Shown here in pieces: positions 18,434-28,046 of a stretch of 64,000 bases of DNA. The position numbers and the translations under genes were made by a program. The notes beneath the pieces were generated by a model. That model ran no database searches, was not told the origin of the DNA, and worked only from the letters and a program-made list of their open reading frames with translations. The stretch comes from Duganella radicis (lineage in GTDB: Bacteria; Pseudomonadota; Gammaproteobacteria; Burkholderiales; Burkholderiaceae_D), in assembly GCF_009720825.1 (NCBI RefSeq), contig NZ_WNKY01000016.1, positions 1 through 64,000 on the forward strand, given 5' to 3'. The stretch's first letter is position 1. Each line of letters starts with the position of its first letter.

Positions 18434-18886
18434 ATGGATGCCATTGACCGAAAGATTCTTGCCGAACTTCAAAAAGACGGAAGAATTTCCGCTACCGAAC
18501 TTGCTAAACGGGTAGGGCTGAGCTTATCTCCCTCCCACCGTCGTGTGCAGCTGCTAGAGGACGCTGGCGTGATCAGCGGATATCGAGCGACGATTGACCC
18601 ACAGGCCGTAGATCTGAGGTTTTCGGCCATCATCTTCGTTACTCTTAAGGAAACCAGCAGCAGCAGTGTCCTGCGGTTCGAGACCGCGTTGTTCGACATC
18701 CCAGAAGTCATTAGTGCGCAACGATTATTTGGCGATCCCGATTTCATGCTCCATGTCGTGACACAAGATCTCGATGCGTTTCGAACGCTCTACGATAAAA
18801 GCATCTCAGCTTTACCTGGCGTACTCAGACTAAATTCCACTTTGGTCATGAAAAACATCTTTCAGGATCGTCCTCTACCACTATGA
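18434..18886 (+). CDS. Lrp/AsnC-family regulator divergent from the exporter
   Basis: This 150-residue protein has an N-terminal HTH (IDRKILAELQKDGRISATEL, then LSLSPSHRRVQLLEDAGVI) and a C-terminal RAM domain (ISAQRLFGDPDFMLHVVTQD) that binds amino acids. The 116-bp gap to the exporter start must hold both promoters. It probably induces export when its amino-acid ligand accumulates. Confidence 0.9.
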   Translation: MDAIDRKILAELQKDGRISATELAKRVGLSLSPSHRRVQLLEDAGVISGYRATIDPQAVDLRFSAIIFVTLKETSSSSVLRFETALFDIPEVISAQRLFGDPDFMLHVVTQDLDAFRTLYDKSISALPGVLRLNSTLVMKNIFQDRPLPL

Positions 18887-19035
18887 TCGGTAGATCGAAG
18901 CCGCGACCAATCGCGAAAGCGAAGCAGAAGGGAGCGAAGGAGGTTTGGAGCAAGGCATCGAGCAAGGCCCAGAGCAAATTCCTTTTCCTTCGCCCTGCCT
19001 TACTCACTATGGACAGCGGGCGGAATAAAGCGCTA

Positions 19036-19069
19036 CGACCAACTTTATTCGAACCCGACCAACTTTATT
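19036..19069 (-). repeat. Right-end boxes of unit B
   Basis: Inverted boxes lie at 19036-19049 (CGACCAACTTTATT) and 19055-19069 (CCGACCAACTTTATT), 20 bp apart core to core. The linker TCGAACC differs by one base from TCGAGCC in unit A. Confidence 0.75.
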
Positions 19070-19123
19070 AGCTCTAATCAATTCGCGCAATCAGCGACCT
19101 TGTCTCGCTGCGTGACCTGATGA

Positions 19124-19154
19124 AAAAGGGCCGGTTCAAAAAACCGGCCCTTTT
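19124..19154. terminator. Bidirectional Rho-independent terminator downstream of glmS
   Basis: A perfect 13-bp stem (AAAAGGGCCGGTT / AACCGGCCCTTTT) with a 5-nt loop has a T run on each strand. On the minus strand it lies 95 bp beyond the glmS stop and is its best terminator; on the plus strand it would close transcription out of unit B. Confidence 0.8.
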
Positions 19155-19176
19155 AGTGACTTATCGCCTGGCGCAC

Positions 19177-19214
19177 GGTGTCACACTTTATTCCTTGGTG
19201 TCACACTTTATTCC
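19177..19214. repeat. Tandem GGTGTCACACTTTATTCC pair
   Basis: Two identical 18-bp copies lie at 19177-19194 and 19197-19214, with a 20-bp period. They share ACTTTATTC and the 20-bp spacing with the right ends of units A and B but differ in the outer half. A 10-bp inverted partner (CGGAATAAAG) occurs at 19021-19030. It may be a relic of a related element with another end specificity. Nothing else was seen in 19070-19248 apart from the terminator. Confidence 0.6.
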
Positions 19215-19248
19215 GCGTACACAGTAAAAACTTACCGCTCCATCAGTT

Positions 19249-21078
19249 TTACTCCACCGTCACCGACTTGGCCAGGTTGCGTGGCTTGTCGACGTCGGTG
19301 CCGCGCGCCAAGGCGGCGTGGTAGGCCAGCAGTTGCAGCGAGACCACGTGCAGGATTGGCGACAGCAGGCCATAGTGTTCCGGCAGGCGGATCACGTGCA
19401 GGCCTTCGCCCGAGGTGATGCGCGAGTCGACGTCGGCAAACACGTACAGTTGGCCGCCGCGCGCGCGCACTTCCTGCATGTTCGATTTCAGTTTTTCCAG
19501 CAGCACGTCGTTCGGCGCGACGGTGACCACCGGCATTTCCTCCGTCACCAGCGCCAGCGGGCCGTGCTTCAGCTCGCCCGCAGGATAGGCCTCGGCGTGG
19601 ATGTAGGAAATCTCTTTCAGCTTGAGCGCGCCTTCCAGCGCGATCGGGTAGTGCATGCCACGGCCCAGGAACAGGGCGTTTTCCTTGCGCGCGAAATCTT
19701 CGGCCCAGGCGATGATCTGCGGCTCCAGCGCCAGCACCGCCGAGATCGCCACCGGCAGGTGGCGCATGGCTTTCAGGTGCCCGGCTTCTTCCTCATCGCT
19801 GAGGCGGCCGTTGACTTGCGCCAGCGACAGGGTCAGCAGGAACAACGCGGCCAGCTGGGTGGTGAAGGCTTTGGTCGAGGCCACGCCCACTTCCACGCCG
19901 GCGCGGGTGATGTAGGCCAGTTTGCATTCGCGCACCATGGCGCTGGTGGCCACGTTGCAGATGGTCAGGGTGTGTTCCATGCCCAGGCTGCGCGCGTGTT
20001 TCAGGGCCGCCAGGGTGTCGGCGGTTTCGCCGCTTTGCGAGATGGTCACCACCAGGGTGTTCGGGTGCGGCACGCTGTCGCGGTAGCGGTATTCGGAGGC
20101 GATCTCGACGTTGACCGGCACCTTGGCCACCGATTCGATCCAGTACTTGGCGGTCAGGCCCGAGTAGTAGCTGGTGCCGCAAGCCAGGATCAGCACGCGG
20201 TCGATCTGCTTGAAGACGTTGTAGGCGCCATCGCCAAACAGCTCGGGCATGATGCCGGTGACGCCTTCCAGCGTATCGCCGATCACGCGCGGCTGTTCGA
20301 AGATTTCCTTCTGCATGTAGTGACGGTATGGGCCCAGCTCGGCCGCGCCGGTGTGGGCGTGCACGGTTTTCACTTCACGCTGGACTTGCTTGCCGTTGCT
20401 GTCGACCACCCAGACGCGGCCCAGTTGCAGGTCGACCACGTCGCCTTCTTCCAGATAGATGATCTGGTCGGTGGTGCCGGCCAGCGCCATGGCGTCCGAG
20501 GCGACGAAGTTTTCGCCATTGCCCAGGCCGACGATCAGCGGCGAACCCTGGCGCGCGGCTACCACGCGGTGCGGCTCTTCGCGGCAGAACACGGCGATGG
20601 CGTAGGCGCCGGTCAGGCGTTTGACGGCTTGCTGCACGGTGTCGAACAGGTCGCCGTTGTACATGTGGTCAACCAGGTGGGCGATCACTTCGGTGTCGGT
20701 CTGGCTCTGGAACACGTAGCCGAGCGCGGTCAGTTCGGCGCGCAGTTCGTCGTGGTTTTCAATGATGCCGTTGTGCACCAGCGCGATGCGCGCCTGTTCG
20801 GTGGTCGGCGAGAAGTGCGGGTGGGCGTTGTGCGAGGCCGGCGCGCCGTGCGTGGCCCAGCGGGTGTGGGCGATGCCGGTGAAGCCTTGCAGATGGGCTT
20901 CGTTGATTTGCTTTTCCAGGTCGGCCACGCGCGAGGTGCTGCGTGAGCGTTGCAGCTGGCCGTCCACGTGCAGGGCAACGCCGCAGGAATCGTAGCCGCG
21001 GTACTCCAAGCGCTTCAGGCCTTCGAGCAGGATGGGGGTGATATTGCGTTGCGCTACCGCGCCGACGATGCCGCACAT
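19249..21078 (-). CDS. glmS: Glutamine-fructose-6-phosphate aminotransferase
   Basis: This 609-residue enzyme makes glucosamine-6-phosphate from fructose-6-phosphate and glutamine, the first step to UDP-GlcNAc for peptidoglycan and LPS. The N-terminal nucleophile Cys2 is in [10 protein letters not shown], the glutaminase domain runs to about 240, and two SIS domains follow ([22 protein letters not shown]). It ends in the diagnostic [13 protein letters not shown]. glmU, two steps later in the pathway, lies about 1 kb away on the same strand. No glmS ribozyme is evident in the leader. Confidence 0.98.
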   Translation of the reverse strand: MCGIVGAVAQRNITPILLEGLKRLEYRGYDSCGVALHVDGQLQRSRSTSRVADLEKQINEAHLQGFTGIAHTRWATHGAPASHNAHPHFSPTTEQARIALVHNGIIENHDELRAELTALGYVFQSQTDTEVIAHLVDHMYNGDLFDTVQQAVKRLTGAYAIAVFCREEPHRVVAARQGSPLIVGLGNGENFVASDAMALAGTTDQIIYLEEGDVVDLQLGRVWVVDSNGKQVQREVKTVHAHTGAAELGPYRHYMQKEIFEQPRVIGDTLEGVTGIMPELFGDGAYNVFKQIDRVLILACGTSYYSGLTAKYWIESVAKVPVNVEIASEYRYRDSVPHPNTLVVTISQSGETADTLAALKHARSLGMEHTLTICNVATSAMVRECKLAYITRAGVEVGVASTKAFTTQLAALFLLTLSLAQVNGRLSDEEEAGHLKAMRHLPVAISAVLALEPQIIAWAEDFARKENALFLGRGMHYPIALEGALKLKEISYIHAEAYPAGELKHGPLALVTEEMPVVTVAPNDVLLEKLKSNMQEVRARGGQLYVFADVDSRITSGEGLHVIRLPEHYGLLSPILHVVSLQLLAYHAALARGTDVDKPRNLAKSVTVE

Positions 21079-21211
21079 AGACTTACCTCATGAATTTGTT
21101 GAGAAAGCAATCGTAGATCAGTGACTATGAAATATGCTTTCTAGTTCTCATCAAATTTGGCATAAAATTTCATCACACCCACCACATGAAATATTATTTC
21201 GTAAAAGCCAA

Positions 21212-21664
21212 ATGGATGAAATAGATCGTCGCATTCTCAATGCGCTGCAAATTGATGCTTCTCAAACCAACGCCGAATTGGCTGCGGCAGTGCACGTCTC
21301 GCCACCAACTTGTTTGCGCCGGGTCAAGCATTTGCGGGAAACCGGGGTGATCCAGCGCCAGGTGGCCATTGTGGCGCCGGAAAAAGTTGGCGCCAGTCTG
21401 ACCGCGCTGGTGGAAATCTCGCTGGATATCCAGGCCGCTGAGCGCATGGCCGAGTTTGAAGCGCTGGTGGCCAGCGAAGCGGCGGTACTGCAATGCTATC
21501 GCGTGGCGCCCGGGCCGGATTTTGTGTTGGTGGTGCAAGTGACGGACATGCCGGCCTATCACGCGCTGGCGCACCGGGTGTTCACCAGCCACGCCAATGT
21601 GCGCAATGTGAAGGCGTATTTCTCGACTTTCCGCAGCAAGTTCGAGACGCGCATTGCAGTCTGA
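21212..21664 (+). CDS. Lrp/AsnC-family regulator next to glmS
   Basis: This 150-residue regulator starts MDEIDRRILNALQIDASQTN. The HTH is followed by VHVSPPTCLRRVKHLRETGVI and the RAM domain contains CYRVAPGPDFVLVVQVTDMP. I start at ATG 21212 since the Lrp family begins at this MDxID motif; a longer frame from 21134 adds unrelated residues. The 133 bp shared with glmS is AT-rich with several GAAATAT/ATTTCAT half-sites and probably carries both promoters. Confidence 0.88.
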   Translation: MDEIDRRILNALQIDASQTNAELAAAVHVSPPTCLRRVKHLRETGVIQRQVAIVAPEKVGASLTALVEISLDIQAAERMAEFEALVASEAAVLQCYRVAPGPDFVLVVQVTDMPAYHALAHRVFTSHANVRNVKAYFSTFRSKFETRIAV

Positions 21665-21670
21665 GCGAAG

Positions 21671-22038
21671 TTATCCCGGCTTATCCTGTACTTGTACCGG
21701 GCTTATGCACCCGCTTATCCCTGCGGTACACACAGGCTTAGTCACAGGTTTTTCCACAAGCTGAGTACATCGCAGTGCTGAGTTCGCCGCAGAATAACTT
21801 ATCCCGCGCTTACCCCCTGATACTCCACAGATTTATGCACATAGGTTTCACTACGAAGAAGGTTATACGCAGTTATTCAAGCTTATCCAAGGCTTACTCA
21901 GGCACTTACCCACAAAGTTATGCACATTTGCTAAAAACCGTGGCGTCAACAGTAAATCAAATACTTCACAGCTGTATTTTTTATTTATCCACCTGTTTTC
22001 CCTGCCTTACCCCACGTTTACGCACAAGCTTATCCACA
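21671..22038 (+). promoter_or_regulatory. Array of DnaA-box-like sites (possible origin or DnaA-titration locus)
   Basis: This 421-bp gene-free stretch (21665-22085) holds three exact TTATNCACA sites (21833, 21918, 22030). At least eight one-mismatch sites lie at 21703, 21738, 21750, 21863, 21906, 21985, 22018 and nearby, all on the plus strand. Between 21862 and 21917 TTAT/TTAC cores recur every 10-13 bp, about one helical turn. One strand-specific exact 9-mer is expected only once in about 65 kb of two-strand positions per variant. It may be part of oriC, or a datA-like DnaA reservoir. Confidence 0.6.
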
Positions 22039-22041
22039 AAA

Positions 22042-22067
22042 AAAATGGCGCCCGCAGGCGCCATTTT
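22042..22067 (-). terminator. Rho-independent terminator of glmU
   Basis: An 11-bp stem (AAAATGGCGCC / GGCGCCATTTT) with a CGCA loop is followed on the minus strand by a run of T. It lies 18 bp after the glmU stop and directly abuts the last DnaA box. Confidence 0.85.
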
Positions 22068-22085
22068 GGTTCCAGCTGACTCAGC

Positions 22086-23450
22086 TTACTTTTTGATTTT
22101 CACTGGACGGGTCCAGTTTTCGATGGTGACCTGGCGCGGACGCGATACCGTCAGCTTGCCGGCCGGCGCATCCTTGGTCAGGGTGGTGCCGGCGCCCAGC
22201 GTCGCGCCCTTGCCGACCGTGACCGGCGCCACCAGCTGGCTGTCGCTGCCGATGAAGGCGTCGTCTTCGATCACGGTGCGGAACTTGTTGGCGCCGTCGT
22301 AGTTGCAGGTGATGGTGCCGGCGCCAATGTTCACGCGCGAGCCAATGGTGGCGTCGCCGATGTAGGCCAGGTGGTTGGCCTTGCTGTGCGCGGCCACCTG
22401 GCCGTTCTTGATCTCGACGAAGTTACCCACATGCACATCCTCGGCCAGCACGGTACCCGGACGCAGGCGCGCATACGGACCGATGATGGAAGCGTCGCCC
22501 ACCACCGCTTCTTCGATGTGGCAGAACGGCTTGATCTGGGCACCAGCCAGGATGCGGGCGTTGACGATCACGCTGTGGGCCCCGACGTGCACGCCGTCGG
22601 CCAGCTCGACCTTGCCTTCGAACACGCAGCCGACGTCGATGGTCACATCGCGGCCGCAGATCAGCTCGCCACGCACGTCGATACGGGCCGGGTCCATCAG
22701 CGTCACGCCACGCTCCAGCAGCTGGTTGGCGATGTTGCGCTGGTGGATGCGTTCCAGCTCGGCCAGCTGCACCTTGCTGTTGACGCCAGCCACTTCCCAC
22801 ACCGCCGACGGCTGGGCCGACACCACCGGCACGCCATCGGCCACCGCCAGCGCGACGATGTCGGTCAGGTAGTACTCACCTTGCGCGTTTTCATTCTTGA
22901 TCGCGCCCAGCCACTGTTTCAGGCGTTTGGTCGGCACCACCAGGATGCCGCTGTTGATTTCCTTGATGGCGCGTTCGGTTTCGCTGGCGTCTTTTTGCTC
23001 GACAATGCGCACTATGTGGCCATTCTCACGAACAATCCGGCCCAAACCGGTAGGATCATCCTGTACCACGGTCAGGATGCCCAGCTTGTCGCTACCGGCC
23101 GCGTCGATCAGCGCTTGCAGCGAGGCGGCGGTGGTCAGCGGCACATCGCCGTACAGGATCAGGGTAGGGACGTTGTCGTCCAGTTCCGGCAGCGCCTGCA
23201 TCACGGCGTGGCCGGTGCCCAGCTGCTTTTCCTGGAAGGCGGTGGCGACTTGTTCAGGCTGCCTGGCCAGCAATTCCTGCACGGCAGCGCCTCCGTGGCC
23301 GTAAATCACGCATAATCGGCTGGCGGACAGGCTGCGCGCCGTGTCCAGCACATGCTGCAACAGCGGCTTGCCCGCCAGAGGATGTAACACTTTCGGCAGC
23401 GCGGACTGCATGCGCTTGCCCATGCCGGCTGCAAGGATAACGACGTTCAT
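22086..23450 (-). CDS. glmU: Bifunctional GlcNAc-1-P uridyltransferase / GlcN-1-P acetyltransferase
   Basis: This 454-residue enzyme makes UDP-GlcNAc. The N-terminal pyrophosphorylase opens with [20 protein letters not shown], and the LILYGDVPL and [12 protein letters not shown] motifs follow. The C-terminal left-handed beta-helix of hexapeptide repeats runs from about 250 ([20 protein letters not shown]) to [20 protein letters not shown]. The length is standard. It faces the lipoprotein gene across only 28 bp. Confidence 0.98.
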   Translation of the reverse strand: MNVVILAAGMGKRMQSALPKVLHPLAGKPLLQHVLDTARSLSASRLCVIYGHGGAAVQELLARQPEQVATAFQEKQLGTGHAVMQALPELDDNVPTLILYGDVPLTTAASLQALIDAAGSDKLGILTVVQDDPTGLGRIVRENGHIVRIVEQKDASETERAIKEINSGILVVPTKRLKQWLGAIKNENAQGEYYLTDIVALAVADGVPVVSAQPSAVWEVAGVNSKVQLAELERIHQRNIANQLLERGVTLMDPARIDVRGELICGRDVTIDVGCVFEGKVELADGVHVGAHSVIVNARILAGAQIKPFCHIEEAVVGDASIIGPYARLRPGTVLAEDVHVGNFVEIKNGQVAAHSKANHLAYIGDATIGSRVNIGAGTITCNYDGANKFRTVIEDDAFIGSDSQLVAPVTVGKGATLGAGTTLTKDAPAGKLTVSRPRQVTIENWTRPVKIKK

Positions 23451-23478
23451 AGAGGTGCCAAGTTAAAAGAGTGTATAA

Positions 23479-24378
23479 ATGTCAAAGTCTAACATGCCCA
23501 TTCCAGGCCGCCGCACGCTGCACGGCCTGTTTCTGATCGCGCTGCTGGCGCTGCTGAGCGCGTGCAGTTCGCTGCGCCTGGCTTACAACCATGGCGACAC
23601 GCTGCTGTACTGGTGGATTGATGGCTACGTCGATCTCAACACCGATCAGAAAGGCTGGGTCAAGAAAGACATCGACGAGCTGTTCCGCTGGCACCGCAAG
23701 ACCCAGCTGCATGACTACATGCAGATCCTGCAAACAGCGCAGCGCCAGCTGGCCGCCGGGCCCACCCAGGCCGACCTCGAAAGCGACTACGACGAAATCA
23801 AGAACCGCACCCAGCTGCTGCTGTTCAAGGCCTTGCCGGAACTGGCCGACCTGGCGCGCTCGCTCCAGCCCGACCAGATCGCCGCGCTGGAACGCAAGTT
23901 CGCCGCCAACAACGCCGAGTTCCGCAAGAAGAATATGAAGGGCGACCGGGAAGCGCAGCAAAAGTTCCGCTATCAGAAGTCGATGGAGCAGTTCGAGCTG
24001 TGGTTCGGCAATTTCACCTCGGAGCAGGAGGCGCAGATCCGCAAGGCGTCCGACGCCCGCCCGCTCGACAACGAGCTCTGGCTGGACGAGCGCCAGCGCC
24101 GGCAAAAAGCCATCCTGAGCGCGGTGCGCAAGGTGCAGCAGGAAAAGCTGGGCAAGGACGCCACCATGGCGCTGTTGCACACGCTGATCAAGGACGCCTT
24201 CGACCGCATGGAGCAGCCATCCGAGCGCAAGGCCTTTTTCGACCAGGCCGAGGAGGGGAACATCCAGCTGATCCTGACCGTGATCCGCCTCGCCACGCCG
24301 GCCCAGAAAGCCCACGCTACCAAGCGCATGCAGGGCTGGATCGACGACTTCAAGCAGCTGGCGGCGGAGCAACGCTAG
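23479..24378 (+). CDS. DUF6279 family lipoprotein
   Basis: This 299-residue protein has a lipoprotein signal, with lipobox LLSAC and acylated Cys29. The helical body is rich in charged residues (YWWIDGYVDLNTDQKGWVKK, then ELFRWHRKTQLHDYM) and corresponds to DUF6279, a family of unknown function common in proteobacteria. The position after lipidation (SS) does not indicate inner-membrane retention. It is divergent from glmU with a 28-bp gap, so its promoter must overlap the glmU start. Confidence 0.8.
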   Translation: MSKSNMPIPGRRTLHGLFLIALLALLSACSSLRLAYNHGDTLLYWWIDGYVDLNTDQKGWVKKDIDELFRWHRKTQLHDYMQILQTAQRQLAAGPTQADLESDYDEIKNRTQLLLFKALPELADLARSLQPDQIAALERKFAANNAEFRKKNMKGDREAQQKFRYQKSMEQFELWFGNFTSEQEAQIRKASDARPLDNELWLDERQRRQKAILSAVRKVQQEKLGKDATMALLHTLIKDAFDRMEQPSERKAFFDQAEEGNIQLILTVIRLATPAQKAHATKRMQGWIDDFKQLAAEQR

Positions 24379-24429
24379 CCCCGCCGTGGTATGATGGCCT
24401 GTTGAATCAATGACTTAGAACACAGCCTC

Positions 24430-25077
24430 ATGCCAAGAAAGCCCGTCAGCAAGCCCGCCAAACCAGCCAAAGTCCCGGTCCACGGTCCCCAGCACGCCAA
24501 TCAGGTGCGCATCATCGGCGGCCAGTGGAAGCGCACGCCGCTGCCGGTACTCGCCGCGCTGGGCCTGCGGCCGACGCCGGACCGCGTGCGCGAAACCGTG
24601 TTCAACTGGATCAACCACCAGCGCGACGGCGACTGGGCCGGCGCCCAGGTGCTGGACCTGTTTGCCGGCAGCGGCGCGCTCGGCTTTGAAGCCGCCAGCC
24701 GCGGCGCGCGGTCGGTAGTGATGGTCGACAGCAACACCCAGGTGGTGCGTCAGCTGGACGACATCAAGGCCAAGCTGAAAGCCGACAACCTCACCATCAC
24801 GCGCGGCGACGCCGTGGCCAGCGCGCAGTCGGCCGCCGCGCGCGGCCAGCAATTCGACCTGATTTTCCTCGATCCGCCCTACCAGCAGGGCTTGCTGGAG
24901 CGCACCCTGCCGCTGTGCAGCAAATTGCTGAAGGCGGGCGGGCTGGTGTATGCGGAATCGGGGCTGGCGCTGGAGTTCGCCGAGGGCGAAACTCCGGAAT
25001 GGCTGCTACACTGGGACATCATCCGGGCCGACAAGGCCGGGATGGTGTTTTATTATTTACTAAAATACCAAGGCTAA
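24430..25077 (+). CDS. rsmD: 16S rRNA (guanine(966)-N2)-methyltransferase
   Basis: This 215-residue SAM enzyme has a lysine-rich N-terminus, then IIGGQWKRTPLPV, the SAM motif LDLFAGSGALGFEAASRG, the acidic VMVDSN and the catalytic DPPY in IFLDPPYQQG. It methylates G966 of 16S rRNA in the assembling 30S subunit. rsmD next to coaD is a common proteobacterial pair. Confidence 0.95.
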   Translation: MPRKPVSKPAKPAKVPVHGPQHANQVRIIGGQWKRTPLPVLAALGLRPTPDRVRETVFNWINHQRDGDWAGAQVLDLFAGSGALGFEAASRGARSVVMVDSNTQVVRQLDDIKAKLKADNLTITRGDAVASAQSAAARGQQFDLIFLDPPYQQGLLERTLPLCSKLLKAGGLVYAESGLALEFAEGETPEWLLHWDIIRADKAGMVFYYLLKYQG

Positions 25078-25128
25078 TTGCCGTTAAAACAGCGCCAAGT
25101 GCTGGCAACTGGCTTTTTTAGGGCATAA

Positions 25129-25923
<795 letters not shown>

Positions 25924-26021
25924 GAAGCCAAAACAGCGCAAAATAGCATGACCGTGCGGCCAACTGCGCCGCCGCGTCTCCACGGTGGTATAGTCGAACG
26001 ACTTCTAATCCGGAGACATTC

Positions 26022-26606
26022 ATGAACCGTAGAACTACCCTGCGTACCCTGGTGGCCGCCGCCCTGCTGGCCGCCATGCCGGCGTTTGCCGCCGTTGACG
26101 TGGCCGGCGTCAAATTCGACGACAGCATCACCGTGGCCGGCCAGCCGCTCAAGCTGAACGGCGCCGGCGTGCGCACCAAGGTCATCTTCAAAGTCTACGC
26201 CGCCGGTCTCTACCTGACCGACAAGAAAACCACCGTGGCCGAGGTGCTGGCGGTGCCGGGCCCGCGCCGGGTGGCCATCACCATGCTGCGTGAAGTCAGC
26301 TCGGACGACTTCGGCAAGGCCTTCCTCGACGGCCTCAACGCCAACACCAGCAAGGAAGAGCGCAACAAGATCCTGCCGCAAATCACCAAGTTCGGCGAAG
26401 TGTTCGCCCAGACCCCGGCGCTGAAAAAAGGCGACCAGCTGTCGCTGGACTGGACCCCGAACGAGGGCACGCAGTGCTATCTGAATGGCAAAAAACTGGG
26501 GGAATTGATGCCCGACCAGGCGTTCTACAACGCCGTGCTGCGTATTTGGCTGGGTGATAAGCCGGTCGACAGTTCCTTGAAGCCGGCTTTACTGGGCGAG
26601 AAGTGA
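26022..26606 (+). CDS. Chalcone-isomerase-like periplasmic protein
   Basis: This 194-residue protein has a signal peptide cleaved near FAAVD (residues 20-26). The chalcone-isomerase-like domain contains GVRTKVIFKVYAAGLYL, REVSSDDFGKAF and the C-terminal FYNAVLRIWLGDKPVD. The bacterial family is not known to act on chalcones; a fatty-acid-binding or envelope role is possible. It ends facing a small membrane-protein gene. Confidence 0.85.
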   Translation: MNRRTTLRTLVAAALLAAMPAFAAVDVAGVKFDDSITVAGQPLKLNGAGVRTKVIFKVYAAGLYLTDKKTTVAEVLAVPGPRRVAITMLREVSSDDFGKAFLDGLNANTSKEERNKILPQITKFGEVFAQTPALKKGDQLSLDWTPNEGTQCYLNGKKLGELMPDQAFYNAVLRIWLGDKPVDSSLKPALLGEK

Positions 26607-26614
26607 TGTTGCAG

Positions 26615-26633
26615 CGCGGTAGCGGCTACCGCG
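26615..26633. terminator. Stem-loop between convergent genes
   Basis: A perfect 8-bp stem (CGCGGTAG / CTACCGCG) with a CGG loop lies in the 37-bp gap between the chalcone-isomerase-like gene and the convergent small gene. No T run follows, so it is a weak terminator candidate or mRNA-end stabiliser. Confidence 0.4.
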
Positions 26634-26643
26634 TGCCTAACGT

Positions 26644-26925
26644 TCAAAAACGCGAAGCCATGGCGCGCAGCTCGGCGGCATGGCTGGGGTCGCAATCGCT
26701 GCGGTTCAGCATGCGCTTGAGCAGCAGGGCATCCTGCATCTGACGGCGCTGCAAACGCTCCTCTTTGCTCAACTTCGGCTTGACGACAAGCACGGCGGCG
26801 CGCAGGCAGCCGCGCAGCAGCGGTTGAAACAGCACCAGCAAACCACCGCTCACAGCGATAACCAGAGCCAGCTTAATCGCGGCGAACAATGAAAAATCTT
26901 GCATGAAAGAAATCGTGGTGGACAT
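26644..26925 (-). CDS. Small membrane protein of unknown function
   Basis: This 93-residue protein has one or two hydrophobic segments at residues 14-46 (FAAIKLALVIAVSGGLLVLF) followed by a basic, helical cytoplasmic tail (KPKLSKEERLQRRQMQDALL, then LKRMLNRSDCDPSHAAELRA). The codon use resembles its neighbours, and the stop is just past the intergenic hairpin. I do not recognise the family. The tail resembles that of small proteins conserved beside core genes. Confidence 0.6.
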   Translation of the reverse strand: MSTTISFMQDFSLFAAIKLALVIAVSGGLLVLFQPLLRGCLRAAVLVVKPKLSKEERLQRRQMQDALLLKRMLNRSDCDPSHAAELRAMASRF

Positions 26926-27066
26926 GGTGTAGCGCTAGCCTTAGAATCTGACGTAACTATAGTGCGGCGCAACATAAGTTACCAATTCTCTTTCTTCATA
27001 CCAATTATGCGTTTGGTGAATGGACTGTGCTATCGTTATTTCTCCAACACCTCACCCTGAGCCGCT

Positions 27067-28038
27067 ATGAGCTTCCTGACGCTGGACCTGAACTTGCTGC
27101 GCGTTTTCGACGCCGTGATGACAGAGCAAAACCTGACACGCGCCGCCGGCCACCTGGCCATGACCCAGCCAGCCGTTTCCAACGCCATCAAGCGCTTGCG
27201 CGAGAGTCTGGGCGATGAGCTGCTGATCCGCACCGCCTACGGCGTCAAGCCGACCCCGCGCGCCGAATCGCTGTGGCCGTCCGTGCGCAGCGCGCTGGCC
27301 AGCCTGGAGGCGGCGGTGGCGCCGGAAACCTTCGACGTCTCGGCCGCCCACGCCACCTTCCGCATGGCCATGGCCGACGCCACCGCCGCCATGTGGCTGC
27401 CGTCGCTGATGCGTTCGATCGAGAGCGAGGCGCCGGGCGTCAACGTGCGCATGGTGCCGCTGACCACGCGCGAGCCGCGTCCCATGCTGCTGCGCGGCGA
27501 CATCGACCTGGCGGTGGGGTTCTTCCCCGGCGTGGCGGCGCAGCTGTCGTACGAGACCGGTTCGCCGATCCGCCACGAGCGGCTGTATTCGGGTAAATAT
27601 GTGTGCGTGATGCGGCGCGACCATCCGCTGTCCAAGGAAGAGCTGACGCTGGAAAACTATTGCGCCGCCAACCACTTGCTGGTGAGCTTCTCCGGCCGCG
27701 CCCACGGCCTGGTGGACGAGGCACTGGCCCAGCTGCAACGCGAACGCCGCATTTTGCTGACGGTGAACCAGTTCTTCACCGCCGGCCGCGTGGTGGCCAA
27801 CTCCGACCTGATCACCGTGCTGCCGCGCCACCTGATCGCGGCCACCGGCATGACCGACGCCCTGATCCACAAGGAATTGCCGTTCCAGCTGCCGGCGGTC
27901 CACCTCGACATGCTGTGGCACGAGCGCGACGCGCGCAGCCCGGCCCACAAGTGGCTGCGCATGCATCTGGAAAAGATGAATTCGGTGACGCAAAGCCGGG
28001 TCGCCCATCCACCGACGCCGCCGGCCTCCAGCCGCTGA
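27067..28038 (+). CDS. LysR-family transcriptional regulator
   Basis: This 323-residue regulator has the HTH at residues 7-66 (LNLLRVFDAVMTEQNLTRAA, then AMTQPAVSNAIKRLRESLGD) and an effector domain from about 95. The HTH and the YSGKYVCVMRRDHPL segment resemble the NodD/LinR-like branch acting on aromatic compounds. No divergent target gene exists, since the upstream gene is 141 bp away and divergent but small, and the downstream chemoreceptor converges after 8 bp. The target is unknown. Confidence 0.87.
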   Translation: MSFLTLDLNLLRVFDAVMTEQNLTRAAGHLAMTQPAVSNAIKRLRESLGDELLIRTAYGVKPTPRAESLWPSVRSALASLEAAVAPETFDVSAAHATFRMAMADATAAMWLPSLMRSIESEAPGVNVRMVPLTTREPRPMLLRGDIDLAVGFFPGVAAQLSYETGSPIRHERLYSGKYVCVMRRDHPLSKEELTLENYCAANHLLVSFSGRAHGLVDEALAQLQRERRILLTVNQFFTAGRVVANSDLITVLPRHLIAATGMTDALIHKELPFQLPAVHLDMLWHERDARSPAHKWLRMHLEKMNSVTQSRVAHPPTPPASSR

Positions 28039-28046
28039 TTCGCGCG

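Larger units (their letters stand above)
17555..19069. mobile_element. Passenger-only mobile unit B carrying lysE-type exporter and Lrp regulator
   Basis: The left boxes are at 17555, 17617 and 17665 in direct orientation and the right boxes at 19036 and 19055 in inverted orientation. The 1.5-kb unit contains one divergent gene pair and no transposase. Its right-end layout copies that of unit A (20-bp spacing) and its inner left boxes keep the 51-bp spacing. Whether units A and B moved separately or together is open. Confidence 0.5.

Noticed and set aside
18883..19071. 62-codon frame starting at the Lrp stop
   Set aside because: It runs into the unit B end repeats, has a Lys/Ser-rich product and no family resemblance; probably chance.
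21079..21211. glmS ribozyme or riboswitch upstream of glmS
   Set aside because: The leader is only about 130 bp of AT-rich promoter sequence shared with the Lrp gene; no ribozyme core is visible and the class is essentially limited to Gram-positive bacteria.
26644..26925. Plus-strand frame 26680-26892 opposite the small membrane protein
   Set aside because: Glutamine-rich without membrane or domain features; the minus-strand protein with TM segment and basic tail is the better gene.
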